A stretch of DNA of 64,000 bases, from contig CM034298.1 of NCBI GenBank assembly GCA_019925795.1, positions 28,077,556 to 28,141,555 on the forward strand. The letters run 5' to 3'. Position numbers and translations under genes: made by a program. The DNA is from Dendrobium chrysotoxum. Taxonomy: Eukaryota; Streptophyta; Magnoliopsida; Asparagales; Orchidaceae. This document shows positions 33,544-43,935 of the stretch, piece after piece. The notes under the pieces are model-generated. The model saw only the letters and a list, made by a program, of their open reading frames with translations, ran no database searches and was not told the origin of the DNA. How positions within the stretch are numbered: the first letter of the stretch is position 1; every line of letters begins with the position of its first letter.

Positions 33544-35405
33544 CTAATTTTCCCTCATCAATAGCCCCCGAGCAATTTCTCTAAGAGCCCCAAACAATAG
33601 AGCAATTACCATCCTTAGAACTCCAGAGAAATTTATTAAATAAAGTCTCCATTTTCTACAAATATTTAAAGTCGGACACAAAATATGAATCAAATATATT
33701 GGAATAGAACACATAACACGTTTAATAAGAACAAGCCTACCTCCATATGAGAGAAAATTGAAAGCCCAAGAAGAAAGTTTCTTGTGGATAGTAGAGAAAA
33801 TATCATCAAATAAATGAGAACGTTTCTTACCCTTGTAGAGAGGCATACCCAAATACTTTAACGGAAGAAGACTCTTTTTCAAACCAAATTTTATTTCATA
33901 CTATTAATATGGGTGGGAGAAATAGACTTAGCAGGAATAAAACAACTCTTAGAGGAGTTAAAAATTAAACCACTAGCATGCTGAAAAGAGTTAAGAAATT
34001 TGAAGAGAATATACAACATTTTAATAGAGCCATTAGAGAAAATAATGAAATCATCCGCAAAGCTCAAATGGGTAATGGGAAAACCACCACCCATTCTATA
34101 TTGCAGAGTAGGGCGAATCCTAAAAGGATTGTTAATTCCAAGAGATAAGAATTCCACTGCAATAATAAAGAGAGCAGGAGATAGAGGATCTCTTTGTCGT
34201 AAACCATGAGAAGATTTGAAAAAGCCATGAGACTTACCATTAATAATAACAGAGAAATAACATAACTCAATACTATTTTTAATAAGATTAATGAATTGCA
34301 AATTAAAACCAAAAAGCTATAAAATGGCATAAATAAATTCCCAATTGAGGTTATCATAAGCTTTAGTGATATCAACTTTGAAAATTATATTACCACCAGC
34401 AACCTTAGCTTCGAAATCATGCACTAATTCTTGAGCGAGTAAAATGTTGTCAAATATAGATCTACCTTTCACAAAACCAGTTTGTTCCAAGGAAATAATA
34501 TTAGGAAGAATTAAAGCAAGCCTCCCCATCATAATTTTAGCAATAAGTTTATTGAAAAATGTACATAAACTAATAGGACGAAAATCATTCCAAAAATTAA
34601 TGTTATTAGATTTGGGAATTAAAGCTATAGAAGTAGTAGCAAAAAATTTAGGAATAGTATTACCCCTAAAAAAATCCACTTCAGTATTAATTAGATCCTT
34701 CTTAATGATATCCCAGGATTTCTGAAAAATTTTATTGGTGAAACTGTCAAGACCAGCAACAGAATCAGAATTCATGTCTTTCAAAGTAAGCCAAATTTCC
34801 TCTTCAGTAGGAATGTTAGTCAACATCAAATTATCCTCCTCAGAGATAAGAGAAGGAATAAAAGAAAAATCAGTATTAAAATTCAGGATAAAATTAGAGT
34901 TGAACACTTTATTAAAATACTCGGTACCCGAGGCAGAAATCAAATCAGGATTCTCAATAACATTACCATCAGGGGAAGTGATCTTATGAATCTGCCTACA
35001 AACTTTATTATGATTAGCAATATTATGAAAATAAGTAGTATTATGGTCACCCTCCGCAAGAAATTTAGAAGAGGCCTTTTGTCTCCAATAAGCTTCTTCT
35101 TTTTCTTGAAGCATGAACAAAGTAGTCTTGGCTTCATTAATGGACAAATTATCAAAAGAGGAATTTTGTATATAAGCCATATCAGCATTATCCACAACTT
35201 TTTCAGCATGCAAGATACTAGAAAACATGTTCTTAAAAAAGCATTTATTCCACCACAAAAGTTTTTGCTTAAGCCTTTTAAGTTTAAACCAAAGCCTGGT
35301 CATACCATAAATATTATCAGAAGGGAAAAGAGGAGCATCCCAATTACTTTGCACAGTATGTAAGAAATTATCATCAAGAAGCCAGATGTTTTGGAACCTA
35401 AATGG
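33544..35405 (-). pseudogene. LINE-3 ORF2 reverse transcriptase
   Basis: The frame follows the endonuclease after one TAA (35,406-35,408). It shows EEAYWRQKASSKFLAEGDHN, then SVAGLDSFTNKIFQKSW, IALIPKSNN, FRPISLCTFFNKLIAKIM, QTGFVKGRSIFDNILLAQEL and FKVDITKAYDNLNW. A TAG at 34,317-34,319 interrupts it in frame. SHGLRQRDPLSPALF and the catalytic FADD (34,050-34,061) follow, up to a stop at about 33,891. The last part (LKYLGMPLYKG, 33,544-33,882) is in another frame. The catalytic motifs survive, so decay is modest. Confidence 0.92.
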
Positions 35406-36305
35406 TTAAAAAGTATTACTACTAGTCCTATTAATGCTTAATAATAAAGGGGAGTGATCTGATAAAGTATGGGTTAAATGCTCAACGTGATTATTAGGAA
35501 AAGATGAAATCCAATAGTTATTAAAAAGGATGTGATCTAATCTTTGCCACATAGTACCCTTATTCCAAGTAAAACTATTTCCATAGAAACCAATGTCATT
35601 CAGATTACTATTCATAATTATATCATTGAAATCCTCCATAGCATGAAAATAAGGAGGCTTACCTCCAACTCTTTTAACAACATTAGTAATACAGTTAAAA
35701 TCCCCTCCAACAAACCAAGGGGCATTGACAGATAAGGAAAAATAAAAAAGTTGATCCCAAAGAACTTTTCTCCCTAATCTAGAACAAGAGGCATATACAA
35801 AAGAAGCATAGCAAGAAACTTGATTGAAAGTAATATTTATATGAATCAATTGAGGCAAATCCATAATAACATCTAAAGTAATAAAGAATTTCCATAAAAT
35901 CCAAATTTTATTAGTACAGTTGCCAAAAGAAAAATCAAAACCCAATTTAATACGAACAGAGTCCAAATTATTAGCAGCAATCAATGGCTCAATTAAAACA
36001 AGAAGATGAATATCATAAATCCTACAAAGATTCTTAACTCTATCTTTAGATAGAGAACCACCCACACCCCGAATATTCCACACAAGAGCTTTAACCATTA
36101 ATAGACTGATTAGAAGCTCTAGTGACCCTTGGGTAATGCTCGGATTGCTTTTTTTGTTCTTACCCTTCTTTTTGGAATAAGAAGTATTACCTTCCTCAAA
36201 ACTATTAGCCTTCCCATTAGGAGATGTCATAGAGTTGGAAGTGGAATCCTTCTGACTGTCCTTAGGAGTGCAAATTTCAAGAGATCCAACATCCCCTTCC
36301 TCCAT
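35406..36305 (-). pseudogene. LINE-3 ORF2 AP-endonuclease (with ORF1-like tail in frame)
   Basis: This L1-type endonuclease nicks the target strand to start reverse transcription. Visible motifs in order are MVKALVWNIRGVGG (Met at 36,098), LIEP (metal-binding Glu), FVYASCS, GGDFNCI (Asp/Asn), FTWNKG, WQRLDHILF and LSDHSPLLL (terminal SDH). All key residues are kept. The open frame starts 69 codons upstream of the endonuclease Met with a Lys/Ser-rich stretch (YSKKKGKNKKSNPS) that looks like the ORF1 tail. Either ORF1 and ORF2 are fused in this copy, or ORF2 starts at 36,098. A TAA at 35,406 separates it from RT. Confidence 0.9.
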
Positions 36306-37562
36306 GTCCTCATTCTTGTCCTCATCATTTAATTGATTGTTTTTAAGATTAAGCTAGCATCTACTTTCACATTTCTCCTCAGTGACTTGATTAACATCAC
36401 ATTCATTAATGTAACTTTCATGACAAAGAGACACCCTATTATTCTCCTCCATTCCTTAGTTAACCACTGAATCATTAGTATAGACCATCCTCAATTTTAT
36501 CCCCTACATCATTCTCATCCATATCCACATTATCATGTTCCTCAACATTATCAATATTCATATTATTTTCACCATCTTTGTTAGCCTTATCCAAAAAACC
36601 TTCACTCCTTATGGAAATATCTAAATGATTAGTCTTTATGTCATCTCCATAAGCTTTAGATTCTTTTAAATATAGGGTTTGTTCCTTATCCTTTGGAAGA
36701 ATCACACATGCATGCACAACGAGTTCATCATTGTTTGGTTCAACCACAGATTTTGAGGTATTACTGTTCTTCCTAAGTTGAGGGTGAGGAACAAAGCAAT
36801 CATTAATCAAATGCCCATGAATTTTACATTGCAAACAAAAATCCAGAACATTTTTGAACTCAACTTTCTATAAATACCCAGCATTTTCAGAACCAAGCCA
36901 TACATCCTTAGGATACTTCTTAGTGATATCAAGCTCCACTAGAATCCTAGCCACCGAAGGCCTCAAATAAGAGGCGGTGGCTTGGTTCGTTTGAAGCAGT
37001 CTACCAAAGATGGATCCCAAAGCATATAGAACATGAGATTTAAAGAAATACAAACGTAAATTTGGAAATGAAATCTATATAGGAATAATAAGCGATTCTT
37101 CTTTGACATCAAAAAATGGAGTCCAATTAAGTAATCTCATTTGGCAGTTGAGAATGTAATAAGATCTCCTAGCAAAAACCCTACTATTATCAAGATCATT
37201 ATATAACTGAATAGAAACATGTCTAGCATCAAGCAAACTAATAGAGAAATTTCTAGATAATTTTAACTTCCCAAAAAAGTTTTGAATAGCATCAAGGTTC
37301 GATCGACAGACCGAAAACTTACCCACAAGCATAAACTGAAAAGGGCTAGCAACTTTAAGAATATCATCATCGGACATTAAAATCGTAGAAAACCTTCTAC
37401 CATCGATTTAGTGAAAGAAAAAGTTTGTTTTTTTAAAGAGGATGATTGTGCCAAAACATCATAAAAAGAGTGAGACCTAGAACCAAAATCTCCATTATTC
37501 CTCAAACCTTTCGAGGAAGCAATCAGTGCTGAAGGTGGAACAGCCCATGCATCAGGTATCAC
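36306..37562 (-). pseudogene. LINE-3 ORF1 (DUF4283-like, CCHC zinc knuckle)
   Basis: The RNA-binding ORF1 starts at 37,562 (MIPDAWAVPPSALIASS). Its first frame stops at 37,377-37,379, where the stop overlaps the ATG of the next frame (TAATG). The second part (37,075-37,377) has the DUF4283-like pattern: FMLVGKFSVCR, FFGKLKLSRNFSISLLDARH, VFARRSYYILNCQMRLLNWT. A third part (36,868-37,053) has ARILVELDITKKYPKDVWLG. A zinc knuckle CLQCKIHGHLINDC (CX2CX4HX4C, about 36,800-36,845) is intact. An acidic Asp/Asn-rich tail follows. Three breaks split it. Confidence 0.85.
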
Positions 37563-37771
37563 AGAGGACGGACCCGCCTCTATCAGGAGAAGAGAATGAC
37601 CTAAGGCTAACCAGCCTCAAAATAGAAATGAATCAAGACCATAAAATCAAAAGCAAAATAAAAGATCTAGGAACTACCGTAGAAACCACAAAGATAAATA
37701 GTGTAAATTAGAATCAACTTAGAATTGCCAGAGCCAAAACTAGCTGTTGCGTGAGTGCTTCAACAACATGT

Positions 37772-37785
37772 ATTAGTTAAGCAAA
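37772..37785. repeat. Target-site duplication of LINE-3 (right copy)
   Basis: ATTAGTTAAGCAAA, identical to 30,670-30,683, at the 5' side of LINE-3. Confidence 0.93.
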
Positions 37786-38182
37786 CTTAATACTTAGGGA
37801 TGCCCTTATTAGGAATTTATTTTTAACTGATCATCCAAGATAATTTAGAATCATCCTATACAATATGATCAAAAACCAAAAAACTCTCTAACTTACAAAA
37901 TTTCTCCCCCTGAGTATTTGTGTGCAAGGTTACTTAGCTTCAAGATCCATTACAGTATATTTGACTCAAGAAAGGGTAAAAGATGTATTAGAATAGAAAT
38001 TATAGACTGACTCAATCCTAGTCTACCTGATCTTGAACTGATTGACATTCTAAGTGAACCTATGGACATGACAGGTTGGTAAACAAGGAAAACAAAAATA
38101 GATATCTAGGAATCGTAGAAGTAAGCAAATAGTAGTATTTGTTATCATTAAAATCACTGTCCTTGGGCCCATATTTGTAACA

Positions 38183-39688
38183 CAAATGTCTTTGCTCTGA
38201 TGATGTAGCTGAAGACCCCTGCATAGGTATAAAGGTTCAAACCTTATCCTCGGTGCTTGAAACAGGGTAAGCAAACACCCATGTATGCTTTTCTTAGCAC
38301 GATATGAGAAAACTCGGTGTGGTGCTTACAACGAGGTAGGTAATCTTTATGCATGCTTTCTTAGCACGGTGAGGCAAAATTTTAAGTACCCATATGTACC
38401 TTAGTGCTGGTGGGGAAATCACTATGCATTTCAGAACATGTACCTCTGAAGATCCAAGCATGCCTTTCTTGGTGTGGTGGGATTGAAGACTATTGTCACG
38501 GTATCATTAGACACCAATCATGCACATTTTTCTTGACAAGGTGGGAAGGCTATGACTCCCTAAATCTCCCCCAAATAAGGGATATATCGGAATGCTACTA
38601 AAATATAGAGTGAAATATACATAGCTTGAAGCGCATGAAACTTAATTTGAACAAAATAAAATAGGTACCTCTGAAGACCCATGTATTCCTTTCTTGGCAT
38701 GGTGGGATTAAAGATTACGGCCACAGAGTTATTAGACAACGATCAAGCATTTCTTTCTTGACATGGCTAAAAGGCTAATGACTCCCTAAATCTCCCCAAA
38801 TAGGGGATATGTCAGGATACTATCAAAATTTAAACTAAAGTGCACAAGACATGAATAATAAGAAGACATGCTTTAAGCAGCAATACAGAGGACCTATATC
38901 TGAATAAAAAAGTACACAGAACTTGAATAATTGTGTAGGGAATTAAATCTGAACCAAATAAACTGGGCTCTTGAATTAAAGTATAGGGAACATAATTCTA
39001 AATGTTAAAATTCATAAATAATGTTAAAAATGAAAATGTCAATTAACTAAAGTTAATGAATTCAAATAAGCACAATCAAATAAGTAGGGGACTCATGATG
39101 AATAGGACCTCAAGGCATACTGACAATAAATAATAGTCAATTTACAGCATCTGAACAATCACAGATAAAGTATAAATCATCAAAACACGTGAATATATAA
39201 GATACATGAAGAATGATGCTGATGAAGGCAATAAACTCTTTCAACAGTTCCCACATAATTGAACATACTATACTTATAGGTGATAGTAGCAGATAAAGAA
39301 TGCATAGGTGTCCCCTACATACTGTAATGAAAGCCTTAATGCAAGCGACAGTTCGCCTGTAGATAAAATAATGGTACTTACAAGTAATAATAGAAGATCT
39401 ATTATGTATACAATAGCTTACATGAAGACAACATGCATTGAATGTAGTAATGTCTCATAGTCGAGAACAATAACTTGTGTACAATTATCCACTGCTCCGA
39501 GTAAGTACACCAAAACACATATGAATAGTGAAGGTGGATACAATGCATTATAAGGGCTCTTATGCAAACATATAAAGGAGATTATAATGAACAAAATTGT
39601 TCCCTCTAGAAAATGATGGCTAATATGATATTTATGGAAAACCACAATGGATACCACACAAGTATAATAAATCCCCTGTGGACACTAC
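38183..39688. other. Unclassified sequence between Copia-1 LTR and the gag-only element
   Basis: No coding region is supported. It contains a diverged 225-bp duplication (listed separately) and repeated words such as GCATGCTTTCTTAGCACGGTG near 38,290 and 38,355. It could be the target DNA of both Copia elements or a decayed repeat. ORFs at 38,404-38,601 and 39,418-39,657 look like chance frames. Confidence 0.3.
38440..38840. repeat. Direct repeat, about 225 bp x 2
   Basis: GTACCTCTGAAGA starts the units at 38,440 and 38,665. Both continue with CCTTTCTTGG...GGTGGGATT, then TTAGACA, and finish with GACTCCCTAAATCTCCCC and AAATA(A)GGGATAT. The units look about 80% alike. Confidence 0.75.
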
Positions 39689-40008
39689 TGTAACTCAAGC
39701 TCACGAGTTTATATTTTTGATAAAAATAAATATTATGGATCACATCATTATGTCTCCTAGTATTTTTATTATATACTTATTTGTGTGTATACTAATATTT
39801 CACAAACACCATGCACCATCCAATGAAGAATCAGAGCTCAAGATTGGGTAGAATAGGTTATGCTGTAAAAAACTAAAATATTCATTGATGTAATTTTTGA
39901 TTTCTTGAGTTGAGTCCTGTAAAGGTGTTTGCTAGCTTGGTGACCATGTACACACACACTCAAGAGAGTGAGATAAAGTCAAAATCAGAAGTTTAATTTT
40001 TGAACTAA

Positions 40009-40600
40009 TCATATTAGATGATTTCAATCGTCCAGGATGATCAGCTCATTGAACTAATCATACTGGTCAATTTTTATCATCTAGGATGATCATTTATAAT
40101 CATGGAAATTAGCCACCAATGATAATTTAGGCAAGGTTTTAAGATTCTAATTTTTTTTAATCGTCTAGGATGATATCCATCATATTGGAAGATCAATACA
40201 AATCATGCCTAAATTGATCTTGTAATTAGGAGATAAATTATGGTTAAATTATTTAATCAGATTTCCTAGATGATTTGTATATCATACTGGATGATGTTTA
40301 CTGACATATTTGATTTTCCTAAATTGTCCCAGATGAAATACAATAATTTGTATTCTAATCATCCAGGATGATCCTCAATATCGTACTGGATGATCTGTAT
40401 AAATTTTAATTGATCAACTTAGATTATCCAGATATCGTCTAGGACTATCAAGTCAAATTTTACACATCATCCTGGATGATCCTTAGATTGTACTGGATGA
40501 TATTTGGCAGTAGAATTATGTTTTTAGAGTTTTTTCTGAAGCCCTTTATTTAAGCACATCGTCCTGGACAATCCTGCAATTGTCCTAGATGATATTTACT
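40009..40600. repeat. Palindromic-word array, left LTR of gag-only element
   Basis: About 17 words of 15-16 bp are spaced over 590 bp. They include the perfect dyad ATCATCCAGGATGAT at 40,358-40,372 and the variants ATCGTACTGGATGAT, ATCATACTGGATGAT, ATCGTCTAGGATGAT and ATCGTCCTGGACAAT. Several come as pairs 5-10 bp apart. Confidence 0.85.
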
Positions 40601-40645
40601 GCCATAATTAATTTTCTAAGGTTTTTGAAGTCCTCTATTTAAGAT
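40545..40645 (+). promoter_or_regulatory. Candidate LTR promoter (TATA-like words)
   Basis: Two CTTTATTTAAGC / CTCTATTTAAGA words lie just downstream of the palindromic array. They are followed after about 60-100 bp by the GA-rich start of the putative transcribed part. The right LTR has the same words at about 44,793 and 44,881. The transcription start is not shown by sequence alone. Confidence 0.4.
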
Positions 40646-41373
40646 TTCTCAAGGAACTTAGTAAGTGTCTTTGGCAACCATTGAGCCTTCTTTTTTATGA
40701 GAAAACTTGAAGAGAGAGCCTTAAAAGGGAGAGAGAAAAGGGTGGAGTTTGAAAGAGGGAGAAGATCCTTGGAGGGGATTTCAAGGGAGTGTGGAGGGGG
40801 TTTCATACGGTTGCTCCAGCAAGCTTGCACCTTAGTACCATCGGATTCAAGGTTTATCTTAAGGGATGTTTTGGGAAGAGGATGATCTCTTTGGTGTCAA
40901 AGGACCAGGTTCTCTGGCTTCACTAGGAGGGTGAAAAAGGATTTCAGGTTCTCTACCTCACCAGGAGGGTGAAAAAGATTTTAGGTTCTCTGCCACATCA
41001 GGGGAGGTGGATGAGATTTTATAAGGACTTCTCCACCTAGTTGAGGGGGCTAAAGTAGAGTCACTAAAGGTTTAGTGTAATACTTGGAACAGGAGGTTCT
41101 ACGGAGTGGACGTAGGTTAGGTTGGACTGAACCACTATAAATCTGGTGTGTTCTTTCGGATTATTTCAGCACTTTATTTTTTCTGTGATTAACTGCTTGG
41201 GTGAAATCTCTTATTTATCTTTTTATTATTGATTTAATTCATTTTCGTTGTAAGATAGAAAAAGATTTTTCTTTTTGTTAAAGAAGTTTTAAATATCCAA
41301 TTCACCCCCCCCCCCTCTCGGTTAGCCTCGGGACTAGTTCTATAGGGTTTAACATCCCTCACGAACTTTCAAG

Positions 41374-41385
41374 TGGTATCAGAGC
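41374..41385 (+). other. Primer-binding site of the gag-only element
   Basis: TGGTATCAGAGC, an exact match to the complement of the plant initiator Met-tRNA 3' end, 2 nt after the LTR. Confidence 0.95.
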
Positions 41386-41428
41386 AGGATTCTTAAATTA
41401 AGTTTTAGAAAACTTTTGAAAAAAGATC

Positions 41429-42374
41429 CATGCCTAATTTTGAAAATCGTAATATTATGGAAGGATATTCAATCACCCACCACCTTTATTTGAAAATATT
41501 TCTTTTAATTTTTAGAAAATTTGCATGTCTACTTTCTTGAAATTAATAGATTATTGAATGTGGCATATGATTCAAATTGGTTATTATGTACCATCACGTG
41601 TTATTAATGGAATTAAAATTAATATTCCTTTTTCTAAGTTGAGTAGAATAGAACATGTCAAAGCTCAATTAAATGCTAAATATTTGAATTTTTTGTGCTT
41701 TAAATTATGAAGATTGTATGTTAGTATCCACATACACTACTAGCAAGAAATTTTGGGATAAACTATGCACTACATGTGAAGGTATAAGTAAAGTTAAGCA
41801 GTGTAGGTTGAATATTCTAATGCACGATTATGAAACTTTTTGCATGAAACCTTATGAGACGATCTTAGACATACATACTAGGTTTACTCAAATTGTGACA
41901 TCATTACATACTTTAGGTAAAGAATTTTCAAACTTTGAAAAGATTAATAAAATTCTGCATTGTCTACTTGATAAGTTTGATGCCAAAGTTGTTGCTATTT
42001 ATGAATCAAAAAAATTGATTGAATATTCTATTGATAATCTGATTGGCTCACTCATTGCCTACGAGCAAATTGTGAGTCAAAGACTTGTGGATACAGGTAA
42101 AATGATAGTGCTAACCGTTGAAGACATGGATGAAAGTGGCTTAGTAGATGATGAAAGTGAAAAATTAGCATCAATAACAAGTAAATTGGAAAGCCTACTA
42201 AAGCACAAGCATAAGCTTCAACAAATGTGGAATAAAGGTAAAAATAGTAAGAATGTCAAGATTTCTTCTAATGTTATTTGCTTTGGATGTAGGAAACCTA
42301 GACATATGAAAAATCAGTACTCTAATTTAAAAACTCTTCCTGCAAAGAAAAGGGTAAAGCTAAGCAAATTGTAA
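41429..42374 (+). pseudogene. Gag of the gag-only element (UBN2 type, zinc knuckle altered)
   Basis: The likely start is MPNFENRNIMEGYSIT at 41,429. Stops and a frameshift interrupt the N-terminal part. The frame is open from 41,718 to 42,374 (218 residues) with the UBN2 core: KKFWDKLCTTCEGISKVKQC, YETILDIHTRFTQIVTSLHT, YSIDNLIGSLIAYEQI. A Lys-rich stretch and a zinc knuckle CFGCRKPRHMKNQY follow, in which the last Cys is Tyr. The frame stops soon after. Copia-1 gag matches it along its whole length, but the coiled-coil linker is absent here. Confidence 0.85.
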
Positions 42375-43935
42375 ACACGGCAAATAATGAAAAAAAAAAT
42401 CTCCTAGGCAGACCTAGCTTCTGAATCATCAGATCAAGAGCAAGATGATGTTTAATGCTTTGTTTGTATATTTATTTATTTTTATTATTTTTGTGTGCGT
42501 GTACATTTTTATTCATTATATTTTTATTTATTTTCTGTGTTTTCTTTGTATTTTATTTCTCTTTTTATTTTTATATTTTTTTCTTTACTCTCCATATTAT
42601 TTGTGTAGTTTCTCTGATCAACACACACACACACATCACATTTTATTTTGTATACGCCTTATAAAATTAAATCATTTTTTAAAGATTAATTTTTCTAAAA
42701 ATAAAAAATTTACCTCCTATTTTTCTTAAAATTTTATGTAAGTTGTGGTTGACTTCTCTAAAATCAGTCAAAGGAAGAAAACTCATGATTTTGTCTCTCT
42801 ATCTCATTTCTTTAATGAGGCTATTTCACTTTTGATTAAAATTTTAATCAGATTATAAATTGGATTTTGAAATTGAACTTTTTCATCTCCCTACATTTTC
42901 TCTATCTCATAAAAAGCTTTTGCAAGTTGTTGAATCCACTTCATTATTTTCATAATCAAGCTATTCATTTTTGTCACTAGATTGGATTTGCTTTAGTCTT
43001 TAAAATGGTAGAAAGGAAGCATATTTGTAAAAAGAAAAGAGGCATAAAATGAGCCCAAAAGCTGAAAAGATATGCAATATCACTAAAATGAAAAGATACA
43101 TAAAGTATATTAAAAATAAAAAGATACACAAAGTGTATTAAAAATCAAAAAAATCACAAAGTATGCCAAAACTAATAAAGAGGCACAAAATGAGCCCACA
43201 ATAAGTTAGCTTACGTTTCTTGTACTTCTTAAATATTAAGAAAACCCTTATATCCACTGATATTTTTGATACTTGAGTTTGAAAATCATGACTTTTGATT
43301 CACCTTTTGGCATTAATCTTCTATTAGATATATTTCATGAAAGGAGTTTTGAAAAGATTTGTTTCCTTCTCAAATTTGTTCCTTGATTTAGATATTTTCT
43401 TTAAAAAGTTTTTTTGCCCTTAAGGAACCTAAGCTTGGATTAACAATTTCTGAATCTCTAACTTTTTTGAGAATATGTATGGCTAATACATGCCTTACTA
43501 AGTTTTTGAATAAAATCAAGAGGTAACTTTCTCATTACAAGAAAATTTTTGATACTTCAAACTAATTCTTCTAAAGCATCACCTTCACCAGATCAGGGAC
43601 CGTTAGATCTTTTAGTCTATTTTTTCTATTTTATTTTTTTTCTATGATGCTCTTCTTTTTGATAATGTCAAAGGGGGAGAACGTACTGTTGTATTTGTGT
43701 TGTATTTGAACGTACTGTTATTTTCTTATTATATTTACTTAATTTATCTTTTTATCTCGTTATTTATTTTATTTAATTTATTTTTATTTAAAAATAAAAA
43801 TTTAAAAGATAAAAAATTATCTTTTCCCCCATTTTTAAATTTTTTTATCTTAGTGAGGGGGAGATTAGGAGAAAATACTTTTGATTTGTAAATTCAACCA
43901 GTAATATTTGTTATTATCAAAAAGGAGGAAATTAT
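42375..43935. other. Non-coding interior of the gag-only element
   Basis: This AT-rich region lies between gag and the right LTR and takes the place of pol. T-rich stretches create overlapping hydrophobic chance frames (42,445-42,729, 43,697-43,891). Short repeats with AAAGATACA(T/C)AAAGT(A/G)TATTAAAAA words lie at about 43,080-43,160, and GAGGCATAAAATGAGCCCA-like words recur near 43,050 and 43,180. No pol remnant is recognisable. Confidence 0.65.
43919..43935 (+). other. Polypurine tract before the right LTR
   Basis: AAAAAGGAGGAAATTAT ends at the TG of the right LTR. A longer purine-rich word, GTGAGGGGGAGATTAGGAG, lies 60-80 bp upstream. Either may prime plus-strand synthesis. Confidence 0.6.

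Larger units (their letters stand above)
30684..37771 (-). mobile_element. LINE-3: near full-length plant L1, 7.1 kb, inside the Copia-1 LTR
   Basis: It is bounded by a perfect 14-bp TSD. On the minus strand the order is 5' leader (about 37,563-37,771), ORF1 with DUF4283-like domain and CCHC zinc knuckle, AP-endonuclease, RT with FADD, zf-RVT, RNase H, a 1.3-kb 3' untranslated region and a short A-tail (TAAAAAAT). All L1 domains are present and mostly collinear. Only a few stops and frameshifts break them, so it is younger than the nested pair at 14.6-20.5 kb. Confidence 0.93.
29242..38182 (-). mobile_element. Copia-1 5' LTR, split by LINE-3
   Basis: On the minus strand the LTR starts TGTTACAAATATGGGC at 38,182 and should end CTTTCA at 29,242, with the terminal CA mutated to CG. 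Without LINE-3 (30,684-37,771) and one TSD copy it is about 1.84 kb. It has the family layout: palindromic-word array (30,095-30,669 and 37,815-37,870), a (TC)n-rich tract near 29,965, a 40-bp tandem repeat (29,641-29,840), and the CCGAGGCTAACCAAG word near the end. Related LTRs lie at 39,689, 43,936 and 58,148. Confidence 0.88.
39689..41371 (+). repeat. Left LTR of the gag-only element
   Basis: Starts TGTAACTCAAGCTCACGAG and ends GAACTTTCA (1,683 bp). It contains a palindromic-word array (about 40,009-40,600), TATA-like TATTTAAG words at about 40,547 and 40,635, a GA-rich stretch (40,700-40,770), the 40-bp type repeat (40,900-41,030) and a C11-12 run near 41,305. By eye it is roughly 85-90% identical to the right LTR, so the insertion is not recent. 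Confidence 0.92.

Noticed and set aside
40639..40885. ORFs on both strands in the LTR (62-63 residues)
   Set aside because: They sit in the GA-rich start of the transcribed part of the LTR, and the right LTR does not keep the frame open.
42445..42729. 94-residue hydrophobic ORF
   Set aside because: Poly-T-rich non-coding interior of the gag-only element; two overlapping frames have the same low-complexity character.
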